DNA from: an uncultured Bacteroidales bacterium
Lineage (GTDB): Bacteria > Bacteroidota > Bacteroidia > Bacteroidales > Paludibacteraceae
Direction: 5' to 3'
DNA length: 64,000 bases
NCBI GenBank assembly: GCA_946404495.1
Contig: CAMJDT010000002.1
Coordinates: forward strand, 1 to 64,000
Shown: positions 1 to 10,484 of the stretch, piece after piece
Layout of the letters: every line of letters starts with the position of its first letter
Numbering within the stretch: the first letter of the stretch is position 1
Translations under genes and position numbers: made by a program
The notes under the pieces: model-generated
The model's input: only the letters and a program-made list of their open reading frames with translations
What the model was told of the DNA's origin: nothing
Database searches by the model: none

Positions 1-130
1 CAATAGGTTCCGACCATTGCACGCTCGTTTGGGAAAAGGGTGGTCATTTCGTCACTCCACATCTCCGTCTCGCTCGTGCTTTTGCTTGGTGTATCAATTC
101 GCTAACGAAATGAAAAAGATATTATCGTCA

Positions 131-3100
131 TTAGTCTAACATGATGAATCCGGCCCAGTAGGTAGGTTCTTCGAAGAGGGTACGGACCTTGTTTTGGGCA
201 TTGCGGAAGGCTTCGCGTTTGGACTGATGCAGCGTGATCCAGTTGCGGTAGAACTCGGTCATAAGCAGTTGCGTAGCTGCGTCGCTGACCTTCCATAGGC
301 TCATGATAAGTGTCTGTACTCCGGCTTTCTTAAAGGCACGTTGCAGTCCGAAGACGCCATCTCCGGTGATCTCTCCGACGCCGGTCTCGCAGGCTGAGAG
401 GATCGCGACGCGGGTGTTACTGAGATCGAGCAGGGCAATTTCTTGGCCGGTCAGTACTCCGTCCTGAACGCCTTGCGGCAGGTCGGCGGCATGACCTCTC
501 AGGGCGGTATTGGCACCGGCCATCAGCAGTCCGCAGCGACGAAGCGGATCCATGCGGCGCAGCACCTGTTCATCGGATACGCCTCCGGAGGTGTAGGTCT
601 GCAGTAAGGCCGACTCTTTCTTCCAGAAGAATCCGTGCGTAGCGATATGCAGCAGGACGGTGTTGGTTCCGCTCAGCGCCTTGAAGGACTCCTCATTGGC
701 TTGCAGATCGCTAAGCAATGTGTGTGCCTGGCGCGAAGCGGAGAGCATCGTATCGATAGCGTTCACCTCAAGGAGCGTACCCTGTAGGAAGGAGACGCTG
801 CCGCGGTCCATGTCCGTATCGCTGATGTCTCGGTAGGCGGTTCGCTGCTCGGGGTAGCGGTTGCTCTGCTGGAGCAGTTCTTCCTCGCCGGCTTCGTAGC
901 GGATACCGCCGTAGAGGACGACGGAATCCGCGGGCGTGAGTGCTTGCTCCATGTGCGACAGAACCAGTTGGCGTGTAGAGGAGAGTCGCCGCATTCGATA
1001 GACATCCGACACGAGCAGCGTGTCATCCAGCTCCATGTTTTCCAGCGCGATCTGGTGCAGCACGCCCGTAGCGGCAAAATACACCGTTTCGCCCGGACGG
1101 ATATAGGACTGCAGCGGATGGATGATCATATGTGATACCGCTTGGTTTACCTCGGGGATATTGTAGATCTGCATCTCGCGCTTATTGCGGATATAGGGTC
1201 GGATGCTGTCCTCGTGGAATAGTCGAATGAGCTGAGGTTGCTCGCTGTCGTGCCGCACGAGCAGCGCAAAATAGGTCGGGATAGTGTCGCGGTCCATCGT
1301 CCCGCTGACGAACTCGATAGCGACCTCGTCGGGTCGGAGTGCCTGCCGGATGTCCGGCCAATGCGTGAGGTTCAGCCCGTCGAAGCCGTGGAAGTCGATA
1401 TAGGACTGCAAGGCCTGCTGGAGGTTGTTCTGCGCGATGTCGCGGTCCACCTGCAGCACTTGTGCCTCCACCGAGTGGATATTAGCCTGCTCGGAGAGCT
1501 GTTTCTGAATCGACTGCAGCTGACCGTACAGTTGCCTTATATACGGACTGGGGTGATTGGCCAGTATGGTCTCTTTCTCCTTATTGAGCGCCAACAGCAA
1601 TCCCTTGGATAGCAGCTGCCAATCGTAGAACGACTTACTGAACTCCCGTTGCAGCTCATCGGGCAGGGTATCGGTGAGCAACTGCACGAAGCGATTATTG
1701 ACATTGGCGTAGGACTCGATGATCTGTGCTGACTGGTCGTCGGACGAGGCGAGCAACTTGACATTCAAGTCGTGGCGCAGATGCTGCTCCAGGAGCCTGA
1801 GTTGAGTAAGTGCATCTTGTGCGCGCCCGAGGTGTGCATACATCTGCGTAGCCGCCAGGCCGTCGTAGGTAAAGGCTTCGATCAGAATCTCCGGATAGCG
1901 CTCCACCAACCAATCGGCGTACGGAACGGCTTTCTCATATTCGTGGGTCTCGTCCACGTAATAGCCGATGAAGACGAGGTAGGCGTAGACGGTGTCTTGC
2001 GTCAGCTCCATGTATTCGCGGAAGAAATCGACGGTCTTGGGCGAATGGAGTTGGTAGTAATACTCGCCTATATACGGCATCAGCAGCGCGTTGTTGCAGT
2101 CGCTCTTACGGATATGCTTCTGGAGCTTGTCGTTGACCTGTTCGGCCAGTTCGGCGTAGCGGTTGTCCTCAAAGAGGGTGAGATACGGCAGCATCTTGGC
2201 GCATATCTCCGTGTCGAAACAGTCCATCTCCTTGCTGACGGGTTTATGCGTGGGATATATCTCCAAGGCCGGTACACCGTAGTTCTCGAGGATGCTCTTG
2301 GCAAAGTCTTTGTTGCCCGTCGATTCGAATAGGGGTAGCATATCGGCCAGGGCATAGATGATGTAGGCGTTATTCCATTCGTCAAAGAGTTGCGTCATCG
2401 CACCGGCACTCTCCATGCACGCTCCCATTAGCCAGGATTGATTGGTCAGATAGTAAACATCTTTGGCCATTAGACCCAGGTCAATCACAAAATACACCAA
2501 CTGATTGTCCCACGAAATCTCATCCGTTTCGTAGCCGAAGAAGCGAATGATTTCCTTGATACCCGCTATGTTGGCGGGGTTGTGCACATAGGCCTTGAGG
2601 CCTCCGGCGCTGAGGTTGATCTCCTTGATGAATGCAAATCCAGAGCGGAGGTACAAATCGCGATATCGTTCATAGAGCGTGTCTTGCCGGAGTTCCATCG
2701 GGCAATAGAGGGGATGATATTGTACGAACTCGCGTCCCTCTTGCTCCAACTGCTGCTTGAGTTCGATAAAACGCATAATGGTCTCCAATTGATCGTTGTT
2801 GGCCTGCATCGCGGTGAAGCGCGAACTATTGGTCATGAAGGCGGTAGGAACTAACTTCTGTACGGCGCTGAATGCCATCTCCTCCAAAGTGTGACCCTGA
2901 TTAGTGCTGTTGGCGTAAGCCCGCATGCGTGCCGTGATCTCACTCAAATCCTGCTGCGAGAGATGGCAGTAGGCGTAGGTGAAGAGGTCGGGAAAGATGT
3001 TCCAGAGCAGCGCATTCTGCTCCTCGCCCAGCGAACGGATATAGGGCACCAGGAGCCGCGGGTCGTCTATGAAAGCCGAATAGGAGAGCGAAGCCGCAAC

Positions 3101-3715
3101 TCTTCGGGCGGCATCCGACTGAATCGAGTTGGGATAATGCGATGCGGCATAGTCGGTGGTGCCGTAGAAGATTGATTCCAGAAACACCGTACGCAGCGCC
3201 AGCAGTTCGGTCTTGATGGTACGGAGGTAGTCGTCGTCTTCTTCCCCCGTATCTAAGTCCAAAAAGGTCTGCACCTCATTCAGTACGGACATCGCCTGCT
3301 GCAGCGTCTCCTCTGTGCTACGTCCCGGGTAGAAACCGTAGAGCAGATGATCACTCATGGCTTTCTCGCGCTCCGCATAACTGCGACCGTTAGCTATCTC
3401 GGTGAAATAGTACGAACCGATGCACTGGTATTTGATGAGCATCTTAATCCAACTGAGGTATTGAATCTGACTCTCATAGCTCAGCCGATGAATGTCCAAC
3501 TCCAGCAGCCGCGTCGCGAGCCATTTGCGTTGCCCCTTGTCGCCGTTCCAGACGATATCCCAGACGGGTTTGTCGATTTTCTTGAATTGATCCGGATTAT
3601 TGGCGAGCACGGTACTGATAGCCGTAGCATCCTTGAGCATCTTCTTCTCGCTCAATTCGGCATTCGTGGTAATGCCCAATAGCAGGCATATACCGATAAA
3701 CATGAGACGTTTCAT
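131..3715 (-). CDS. Secreted CHAT-domain (caspase-like) protein with long helical/TPR-like N-terminal region
   Basis: ORF 131..3733, likely start at MKRLMFIG (3715) with signal peptide; C-terminal LLHIATHGFFW ... AILSACETGVGEITGDGVFGLQRAFKKAGVQTLIMSLWKV is a typical CHAT His/Cys signature. Confidence 0.9.
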   Translation of the reverse strand: MKRLMFIGICLLLGITTNAELSEKKMLKDATAISTVLANNPDQFKKIDKPVWDIVWNGDKGQRKWLATRLLELDIHRLSYESQIQYLSWIKMLIKYQCIGSYYFTEIANGRSYAEREKAMSDHLLYGFYPGRSTEETLQQAMSVLNEVQTFLDLDTGEEDDDYLRTIKTELLALRTVFLESIFYGTTDYAASHYPNSIQSDAARRVAASLSYSAFIDDPRLLVPYIRSLGEEQNALLWNIFPDLFTYAYCHLSQQDLSEITARMRAYANSTNQGHTLEEMAFSAVQKLVPTAFMTNSSRFTAMQANNDQLETIMRFIELKQQLEQEGREFVQYHPLYCPMELRQDTLYERYRDLYLRSGFAFIKEINLSAGGLKAYVHNPANIAGIKEIIRFFGYETDEISWDNQLVYFVIDLGLMAKDVYYLTNQSWLMGACMESAGAMTQLFDEWNNAYIIYALADMLPLFESTGNKDFAKSILENYGVPALEIYPTHKPVSKEMDCFDTEICAKMLPYLTLFEDNRYAELAEQVNDKLQKHIRKSDCNNALLMPYIGEYYYQLHSPKTVDFFREYMELTQDTVYAYLVFIGYYVDETHEYEKAVPYADWLVERYPEILIEAFTYDGLAATQMYAHLGRAQDALTQLRLLEQHLRHDLNVKLLASSDDQSAQIIESYANVNNRFVQLLTDTLPDELQREFSKSFYDWQLLSKGLLLALNKEKETILANHPSPYIRQLYGQLQSIQKQLSEQANIHSVEAQVLQVDRDIAQNNLQQALQSYIDFHGFDGLNLTHWPDIRQALRPDEVAIEFVSGTMDRDTIPTYFALLVRHDSEQPQLIRLFHEDSIRPYIRNKREMQIYNIPEVNQAVSHMIIHPLQSYIRPGETVYFAATGVLHQIALENMELDDTLLVSDVYRMRRLSSTRQLVLSHMEQALTPADSVVLYGGIRYEAGEEELLQQSNRYPEQRTAYRDISDTDMDRGSVSFLQGTLLEVNAIDTMLSASRQAHTLLSDLQANEESFKALSGTNTVLLHIATHGFFWKKESALLQTYTSGGVSDEQVLRRMDPLRRCGLLMAGANTALRGHAADLPQGVQDGVLTGQEIALLDLSNTRVAILSACETGVGEITGDGVFGLQRAFKKAGVQTLIMSLWKVSDAATQLLMTEFYRNWITLHQSKREAFRNAQNKVRTLFEEPTYWAGFIMLD

Positions 3716-3900
3716 TGGTGTAAATCCCTCCATTTTTGTTGCAAAGATACAAAAAATAATTGATAATTGCTAATAGCTAATTGATAAATTTTGATTTTTT
3801 CATGATAAAAGTGCATTATTTACCGAAATATTTGCATATGTCAGAAAAAAACAGTACCTTTGCAGGCTAAATTGTAAATGATTAAATTGTAAATATATTT

Positions 3901-5451
3901 ATGGCTACACAAGAAGAAACCTTCAAGAAAATCGTCGCTCACTGCAAGGAGTACGGATTCGTGTTTCCCTCGTCGGAGATCTACGACGGATTAGGTGCCG
4001 TATATGACTACGGACAAAACGGTGTGGAGTTGAAGAACAACATCAAGCGCTATTGGTGGGACGCCATGACGCTGCTGCATGAGAACATTGTCGGCATTGA
4101 CGCCGCCATCTTTATGCACCCTACGACCTGGAAAGCCTCCGGTCACGTAGATGCCTTCAATGACCCTCTCATCGACAACCGCGACAGTAAGAAACGCTAT
4201 CGTGCCGACGTGCTCATCGAGGAGCAGTTGGCCAAGATCGAGGATAAGATGCAGAAAGAGGTGGATAAGGCTCGCAAACGTTTCGGCGAGAGTTTCGACG
4301 AGGCGATGTTCCGCCAGACCAACCCCCGCGTACTGGAGCATCAGGCCAAATGGGATGCCCTGCACGAGCGCTACAGCAAGGCGATGAACGCAATGGACCT
4401 GGACGAACTGAAGCAGATCATCCTGGACGAGGAGATCGTTTGCCCGATTTCGGGAACGAGGAACTGGACGGATGTGCGTCAGTTTAACCTGATGTTCTCC
4501 ACCGAGATGGGTTCGACCGCAGACGGCGCGATGAAGATCTATCTGCGTCCCGAGACGGCCCAAGGTATCTTCGTCAACTTCCTCAACGTGCAAAAGACCG
4601 GCCGCATGAAGGTGCCCTTCGGTATTGCACAGATCGGTAAGGCCTTCCGCAACGAGATCGTAGCCCGTCAGTTCGTATTCCGCATGCGTGAGTTCGAGCA
4701 AATGGAGATGCAGTTCTTCGTTCGTCCGGGCGAGGAGTTGAAGTGGTTTGAGCACTGGAAACAGTTCCGTCTGCGTTGGCACAAAGCCCTCGGTCTCGGC
4801 GACGAGAAATACCGCTTCCACGACCACGAGAAACTGGCGCACTACGCCAATGCCGCGACCGACATCGAGTTCCTGATGCCGTTCGGATTCAAGGAGGTGG
4901 AGGGTATTCACAGCCGTACCAACTTCGATCTGAGTCAGCACGCCAAGTACAGCGGTAAGAAGATCGAGTACTTCGATCCCGAACTCAACGAGAGTTATAC
5001 GCCGTTCGTGATAGAGACCTCTATCGGTGTGGATCGAATGTTCCTCAGCGTGATGTGCTCGTCGTATAAGGAGGAGCAACTCGAGGGCGGTGACACGCGC
5101 GTCGTACTGAACCTGCCGCCGGTATTGGCTCCCGTTAAGTGCTGCGTCATGCCGCTGGTGAAGAAAGACGGACTGCCTGAGAAGGCACGCGAGATCATGG
5201 ATATGCTCAAGTTTGACTTCCACACGCAGTACGACGAGAAAGACTCTATCGGTAAGCGCTATCGCCGTCAGGATGCCATTGGTACGCCGTTCTGCATCAC
5301 CGTGGATCACGACACGCTCAACGATAACTGCGTCACCGTACGTTACCGCGATACGATGACCCAGGACCGCGTAGCCATCAGCGAACTCCACAGCCTGATT
5401 CAGAAGGCCGTGGATCCGAAGGTGCTCTATAAGAAGATTGTAGAGGGCTAA
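3901..5451 (+). CDS. glyS: Glycyl-tRNA synthetase
   Basis: Class II motifs (GAVYDYGQNGVELKNNIKRYWW, LRPETAQGIFVNF, RNEIVARQFVFRMREFEQMEMQFF). Confidence 0.97.
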   Translation: MATQEETFKKIVAHCKEYGFVFPSSEIYDGLGAVYDYGQNGVELKNNIKRYWWDAMTLLHENIVGIDAAIFMHPTTWKASGHVDAFNDPLIDNRDSKKRYRADVLIEEQLAKIEDKMQKEVDKARKRFGESFDEAMFRQTNPRVLEHQAKWDALHERYSKAMNAMDLDELKQIILDEEIVCPISGTRNWTDVRQFNLMFSTEMGSTADGAMKIYLRPETAQGIFVNFLNVQKTGRMKVPFGIAQIGKAFRNEIVARQFVFRMREFEQMEMQFFVRPGEELKWFEHWKQFRLRWHKALGLGDEKYRFHDHEKLAHYANAATDIEFLMPFGFKEVEGIHSRTNFDLSQHAKYSGKKIEYFDPELNESYTPFVIETSIGVDRMFLSVMCSSYKEEQLEGGDTRVVLNLPPVLAPVKCCVMPLVKKDGLPEKAREIMDMLKFDFHTQYDEKDSIGKRYRRQDAIGTPFCITVDHDTLNDNCVTVRYRDTMTQDRVAISELHSLIQKAVDPKVLYKKIVEG

Positions 5452-5460
5452 TCGCTCAGG

Positions 5461-6096
5461 TCATAACGACTTGTAAAAGCGACAATAGCTTGTTAGCCCG
5501 CAGGCCTCGCAATGAGGTTTGCGGGCTTGGCATATATAGCGGCCGTGGAGCAGGAGCCAATGATGCGCCTTGGGGATAAGTTCGGCGGGGATGTATTTGA
5601 CGAGTTGCTTTTCGGTCTGCAGCGGATTCTTGCTATTGGTGGTGAGCCCAACGCGTTCGCTCACGCGGAAGATATGCGTATCCACCGCCATCGTCGCTTG
5701 CCCCCACTGCACGGCGCAGACGACATTGGCCGTCTTGCGGCCGACACCCGGCAGGGTCTGCAGATCGTCGATGTTATCCGGCACACGGCCTCCATAGACC
5801 TCGGTGAGCCGCTTGGCGGTCGCGAGCAGGTGTTCGGCCTTGGCGTTGGGATAACTGACGGAACGGATATAATGGTAGATGTCCTCCACCGATGCTTGGC
5901 TCATGGCCTCGGGCGTAGGGTAGGCCGCCATCAGCGCGGGGGTGACGAGATTGACGCGCCGGTCGGTGCACTGCGCACTCAGCATCACGGCGACGAGCAG
6001 CGAGAAGGGGTTGTCAAATACCAACTCCGACTCTGCCGAGGGGGCGTTCTTCTCGAACCAGTCGAGGACGAGGTTAAAGCGCTGCCTGGTTGTCAT
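5461..6096 (-). CDS. nth: Endonuclease III
   Basis: HhH-GPD TLPGVGRKTANVV, VDTHIFRVSERVGL and C-terminal 4Fe-4S Cys cluster; likely start MTTRQRF at 6096. Confidence 0.95.
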   Translation of the reverse strand: MTTRQRFNLVLDWFEKNAPSAESELVFDNPFSLLVAVMLSAQCTDRRVNLVTPALMAAYPTPEAMSQASVEDIYHYIRSVSYPNAKAEHLLATAKRLTEVYGGRVPDNIDDLQTLPGVGRKTANVVCAVQWGQATMAVDTHIFRVSERVGLTTNSKNPLQTEKQLVKYIPAELIPKAHHWLLLHGRYICQARKPHCEACGLTSYCRFYKSL

Positions 6097-6532
6097 AATA
6101 GGTCTTGCTAAGGAATCGAAGCAGTTGGGTAGCATCCTTGACGACGACATTGGTCTCGTCGCTGATCGGTTGCTGCTTCAGACGCAGCATCATCACCTGA
6201 TACAGCAGCGTCAGGCAGGCCTCTACATCGGACATGGTCGGACGGTCGGTCTTCGACTTGAGGATATTGAGCGCCGGCTCGATATGCAGAATGACCGCGC
6301 GGTAGGGTGCCTCGCTCTCGAGCAGTTCCTCGTGCAGGTCTTCTAACTCGCTCAGGGCGTTCTTGGCCAACTGCAGATGCCCGCCGGCGATGATGCCTTC
6401 CTGGTGCATCATATCCAGCAGTTCCATCAACTCGGTATTCTCCTGCGCTTTCTCGGGGAAGGCACGCAGGTAGTCCTCCAATTGCCAGAGGTACAAGATG
6501 TACTCGGCTATGTTTTCGCGTTTACTCTTCAT
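6074..6532 (-). CDS. DUF4924-like protein
   Basis: 152-aa ORF between nth and the S4 gene; resembles the Bacteroidales DUF4924 family (MKSKRENIAEYILYLWQLEDYLRAF). Confidence 0.7.
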   Translation of the reverse strand: MKSKRENIAEYILYLWQLEDYLRAFPEKAQENTELMELLDMMHQEGIIAGGHLQLAKNALSELEDLHEELLESEAPYRAVILHIEPALNILKSKTDRPTMSDVEACLTLLYQVMMLRLKQQPISDETNVVVKDATQLLRFLSKTYYDNQAAL

Positions 6533-6944
6533 GGTCGTCTATATCATCTAAATCATCATAGTCTTCGTTGTAGTCATCCGACATGAATGTCAGGATATCG
6601 CGTCGGTCTTTCTTGGTGGGACGTCCGGTGCCGCGGTCGCGACCGGAGGCGGAGGCAAGGCGTGCCAGTTCCAGTAGTTCCAACTGATCCGGCGCCGTGA
6701 TATCGCGCATATATTCGGGCACCAACTTGGCGCCGAGACGGTTCTCGCTCAGGCGCAGCACCTCGTAACTATAAGTGATCGGACCCTTGCGAACGGAGAA
6801 ACGGTCGCCAATTTTCAGCGTTCGCGAACTCTTGAGCGGTGTGCCGTTCATGGTGATGCGTCCGTTCTTACAGGCGTCCGCTGCGATGGAGCGCGTCTTA
6901 TAGATGCGCATGGCAAAGAGGTATTTATCTACTCGTACTTCCAT
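6522..6944 (-). CDS. S4-domain RNA-binding protein (Hsp15-like)
   Basis: VRVDKYLFAMRIYKTRSIAADACKNGRITMNG S4 motif. Confidence 0.88.
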   Translation of the reverse strand: MEVRVDKYLFAMRIYKTRSIAADACKNGRITMNGTPLKSSRTLKIGDRFSVRKGPITYSYEVLRLSENRLGAKLVPEYMRDITAPDQLELLELARLASASGRDRGTGRPTKKDRRDILTFMSDDYNEDYDDLDDIDDHEE

Positions 6945-6966
6945 TGTAATGGTGATAGGTTATTGG

Positions 6967-8937
6967 TTATTGGTTATTGGTTAGGCGGTTCTCGCGCATG
7001 CGGGTGATGTATTGTTGGATATAAGCCTTGAGGTAGGTGAGTGCATCGTCGGGCGCGAGTTCGACGGGCAGCGGCTGCTGCAGGGTAGGGTCGGTACGGT
7101 AGTTATAGAGGGCCGTGACCTGTTCGCCATCGAACTGCAGAATGAGACTATCCGTAAAGAGCTGGTAGAGCGGCGCATTGTAGCACACGGCATAAGGGTG
7201 CGTCTTTGCCGCAGTCAGACCGTTCTCACCAAAGGCGAAGTAGTCCTCCCCGTAGCCGAGATAGCCTAAGACGGAGGGCATAATATCGGTCTGCGAGAAA
7301 ACGGTAGTGGTATCGATGTGTGCGTGAGTCATCCCTTCTTGGAAGAAGATGACCGGCACCTCGTACAGTCCCTTGGCGTTGCGATACTCGGCATGCGTGA
7401 GCTGGTTCGTGTGGTCGGCGGTCAGGACAAAGAGGGTGTTCCGATACCACGGTTGCTCTTTGGCATAGTCGAAGAAGCGCCGCAAGGCATAGTCGGTATA
7501 GCCTATGCACGGATGAATAGGCTGCGTACCCGCAGGAAAGAGTCCCTCGTAGCGCGCAGGGATGCGGAAGGGGTGATGGCTCGAGGCCGTGAAGACGGAG
7601 GCGAGGAAGGGTTGGTGCATCTCATTCAGCTCCGCGAGCATATACTGCAAGAACTCCTCGTCCCAGATCGCCCAAGTTCCGTCGTAGTCCGCCTTGACAT
7701 CGCGTCCCGTAGTGCGGCAGTAGGCTTCGTATTCGTCCTTGCCGTAGTAGTGAGTGAATCCTGCCGAACGTGCATAGGCCTGAAAACCCATGCTTCCGTT
7801 GGGCGCTCCGTGGAAGAAAGCGGTCGTGTAGCCCTTCGGCGCAAGGCAGTCGGCCAGGGACGAGACCGCGTTGGTGGAGTAGGCTGTCACGACATAAGGG
7901 GCAATTAACATCGGCAGCGACGAGAGCACAGACGGCATCGCATCGATGGACTTACGTCCCGAAGCAAACGAGAGGCGGTAGGATATGCTGTGACGGATGA
8001 GCGAATCGAGAAAAGGCGTGTAGCCCGTGTAGGTGCCGCCGTCGAGCGAACGGTTGTAGCTACCGATATATTCCTTGGAGAAGGACTCGAGGATGAGGAC
8101 TACGACATTGAGTGAGTCCATCGATTCGGCGGTACGCTCTTCGCCGGCGTGACAGGGCGACATGACTTGTTCCAAGGTCTCGCGGTCGTAGTATCCGGGA
8201 TCGACGTAGGTCTGTCCCTCCGACGAACGCATCAGCGAGAAGGGCGTATTGAGCACCAGCATCGTCTCCTCCGGGCGGTTGGTGTACTGCAGGGCATTGC
8301 TCATCGTAATAGGTCGGGTGTAGGCACCAAAGCCGCCGCGGATACCAATGACGATGAAGTAAGCCGATGCGAGGAGCAGGAGCGTGTTGGAGGCGTAATA
8401 GAGAAGAGGTTGCCTTACTATCGGCTCTGCTTTCGCGCACGTGCGCGTACATAATATAAGGAGTACGACGATGAGGAGAGCAAAGAGCGTGACGTACCAG
8501 TATTGCAGCATGCCGGTGAAGAAGATGCGCAGCAAGTTATCGTCGTGCTGAAACTCCGTAAAGAAGGTCATAGTCGTGCGCCGGTCGGTGAAACGCATAT
8601 AGACCATGTCGGCCGCGTTGACGAGGAGTCCGAGGATGTTAGGGATAAGAAAGCACCACTTGGCGATCGTCTGATAGACGCTGTTGGTGCGCCAATGCCA
8701 CGGCAGCGGCAAGAGCATCAGGACGAGGTACAGCGAACTGAGATACAGAATTGCCGTCAGGTCGAATCGTAGACCGCCCGCGAGCATCTCACGAAGGTGC
8801 GCCCCGCTGACGTTCGGAAACAGATCTCCGCTCGTCCAATAGAAGAACAGACGCGAGAGGGTATACAGAATCATCAGTAACAGCAGATTTCCTGCCGCTA
8901 CCACCCACGGATGCCCTATCACCCTTTCACCTTTCAC
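6967..8937 (-). CDS. LTA synthase family membrane sulfatase
   Basis: N-terminal TMs then sulfatase fold (LNVVVLILESFSKEYIGSYN, FLASVFTASSHHPF, LFVLTADHTNQ); GTG start and stop both lie in tandem repeats. Confidence 0.88.
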   Translation of the reverse strand: MKGERVIGHPWVVAAGNLLLLMILYTLSRLFFYWTSGDLFPNVSGAHLREMLAGGLRFDLTAILYLSSLYLVLMLLPLPWHWRTNSVYQTIAKWCFLIPNILGLLVNAADMVYMRFTDRRTTMTFFTEFQHDDNLLRIFFTGMLQYWYVTLFALLIVVLLILCTRTCAKAEPIVRQPLLYYASNTLLLLASAYFIVIGIRGGFGAYTRPITMSNALQYTNRPEETMLVLNTPFSLMRSSEGQTYVDPGYYDRETLEQVMSPCHAGEERTAESMDSLNVVVLILESFSKEYIGSYNRSLDGGTYTGYTPFLDSLIRHSISYRLSFASGRKSIDAMPSVLSSLPMLIAPYVVTAYSTNAVSSLADCLAPKGYTTAFFHGAPNGSMGFQAYARSAGFTHYYGKDEYEAYCRTTGRDVKADYDGTWAIWDEEFLQYMLAELNEMHQPFLASVFTASSHHPFRIPARYEGLFPAGTQPIHPCIGYTDYALRRFFDYAKEQPWYRNTLFVLTADHTNQLTHAEYRNAKGLYEVPVIFFQEGMTHAHIDTTTVFSQTDIMPSVLGYLGYGEDYFAFGENGLTAAKTHPYAVCYNAPLYQLFTDSLILQFDGEQVTALYNYRTDPTLQQPLPVELAPDDALTYLKAYIQQYITRMRENRLTNNQ

Positions 8938-8961
8938 CTTTCACTTTTCACCTTTCACTTT

Positions 8962-9528
8962 TCACTTTTTATTATAGATGTTCATCGTGCGGTCGATGCC
9001 TTGCAGGCAGAAGGAGGCGATGATCTCCTTAACGATATCGATGCGTTCGGGCAGGAGTTTCTCTTCCTCGTCGCTCCATTGACCGAGTACGAAGTTGATC
9101 TGGTTGCCGCGGATGTACTCGTTGCCGATACCAAAACGCAGGCGCGCGTAGTTCTCGGTGCAGAGCACCTGTTGGATATGTCCCAGTCCATTGTGTCCTC
9201 CGTTGGAACCCTGCTTCCGTAGGCGCAGCGTGCCGAAGGGGAGGTTGAGGTCATCGACCAGTACCAGGAGGTTCTCCAGCGGGATATTCTCCTCGTTCAT
9301 CCAATAGCGCACGGCATTACCGCTGAGATTCATATAGGTGGAGGGTTTGAGCAGAATGACTTCGGCATTCTTGATGCGTCCTTTGCCTACAAACCCGTAT
9401 CGGCGATCCGCAAATACAATGTTGGACGCTTCAGCAAAAGCGTCCAACATGCGGAATCCTATGTTATGTCGGGTGTTGCGGTACTCGTCGCCGATATTAC
9501 CAAGTCCGACAATCAGGAATTTGGCCAT
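8962..9528 (-). CDS. pth: Peptidyl-tRNA hydrolase
   Basis: [66 protein letters not shown]. Confidence 0.97.
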   Translation of the reverse strand: MAKFLIVGLGNIGDEYRNTRHNIGFRMLDAFAEASNIVFADRRYGFVGKGRIKNAEVILLKPSTYMNLSGNAVRYWMNEENIPLENLLVLVDDLNLPFGTLRLRKQGSNGGHNGLGHIQQVLCTENYARLRFGIGNEYIRGNQINFVLGQWSDEEEKLLPERIDIVKEIIASFCLQGIDRTMNIYNKK

Positions 9529-9530
9529 CG

Positions 9531-10100
9531 TTACTCAGCGGCTTCAGCGGCAGCACTTGCGCGGGTAGCCTTCACTTGGGCTACGCAAGCGTCCTTGACG
9601 TTCATCATCTTCAGACCCTCTACCTTCACGTCGTTAACGGCAATCTTCTTGCCGAGACCGAGCTCGGTGATGTCAATTACGATACGCTCAGGAATCTGTG
9701 TGTAGATGCCGTTCACTTTGAGTTTGCGCATCTCCAGCGACAGTTTACCACCGGCTTTCACACCGGCTGCGTGACCTTCCAATTGAACCGGGATCTCTAC
9801 CGTAACGGGCTTCTTCTCGTTCACCTCGAGGAAATCGATGTGCAGGCAATTCTCCGAAATGGGGTGGAATTGCAACTCCTTCACAACAGCCATGTGTTGC
9901 TCTTTGCCAATCGTCAGAGCTACCACCATCGTATCAGGCGTGTAGATCAACTTGCGCACGTCAGCACTCTTTACCGTAAAGGTGATGTTCTTGTCCAAGC
10001 CATAGAGGTTGCAGGGGATCAGATCCTGTTTGCGCAGAGCCTTAGCGGCTTTCTTACCGAACTCGCTGCGGAGTTCACCGGTCAGTTCAAATGTTTTCAT
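9531..10100 (-). CDS. rplY: 50S ribosomal protein L25/general stress protein Ctc
   Basis: [34 protein letters not shown]-type C-terminal extension. Confidence 0.94.
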   Translation of the reverse strand: MKTFELTGELRSEFGKKAAKALRKQDLIPCNLYGLDKNITFTVKSADVRKLIYTPDTMVVALTIGKEQHMAVVKELQFHPISENCLHIDFLEVNEKKPVTVEIPVQLEGHAAGVKAGGKLSLEMRKLKVNGIYTQIPERIVIDITELGLGKKIAVNDVKVEGLKMMNVKDACVAQVKATRASAAAEAAE

Positions 10101-10217
10101 TCTTTGTTAAAATTTTGTGTTACTCAATATGGGGCAAAATTTTCAATCGTCCAATTGTCCAATTGCAGTGTGGTTGCCCGTATCCCATCACACGACTCGT
10201 CGGTTGCCCTCCGAGCT

Positions 10218-10240
10218 TAAAAAAAAGCCTTGCGGCTTGT
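10218..10240 (-). terminator. Rho-independent terminator downstream of tRNA-Gln
   Basis: Minus strand AAGCCGCAAGGCTTTTTTTT: short GC hairpin plus T-tract just 3' of the tRNA. Confidence 0.75.
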
Positions 10241-10245
10241 TGGGT

Positions 10246-10315
10246 TGCCTAACGAGGAATCGAACCTCGCCCCTCAGAACCAAAATCTGATGTACTACCG
10301 ATATACGATTAGGCA
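10246..10315 (-). tRNA. tRNA-Gln (anticodon TTG)
   Basis: Minus strand TGCCTAATCGTATATCGGTAGTACATCAGATTTTGGTTCTGAGGGGCGAGGTTCGATTCCTCGTTAGGCA; 7-bp acceptor stem, TCAGA/TCTGA anticodon stem, TTCGATT T-loop. Confidence 0.93.
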
Positions 10316-10484
10316 ATGCTTCTCACGAAAGCGGCTAAGGAGCCGATTTTTCTCGAGTTATGCAACTCTCGATCAAAAGCGGCTGCAAAGGTACTGCTTT
10401 TTTTTGAATTGACCAAACTTTTTAGGACTTTTTTTCAAAAAAAAAGCATTTTCTGCTCTTTTTGTGCATCCGAGTGCACATTTT

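Noticed and set aside
1-80. Possible 5' end of another minus-strand gene (MWSDEMTTLFPNERAMVGTY...)
   Set aside because: Only about 25 codons are visible before the window edge, too little to support a call.
3991-5391. 466-aa antisense ORF opposite glyS
   Set aside because: Shadow ORF of a strongly conserved gene on the other strand; its protein has no recognisable domains.
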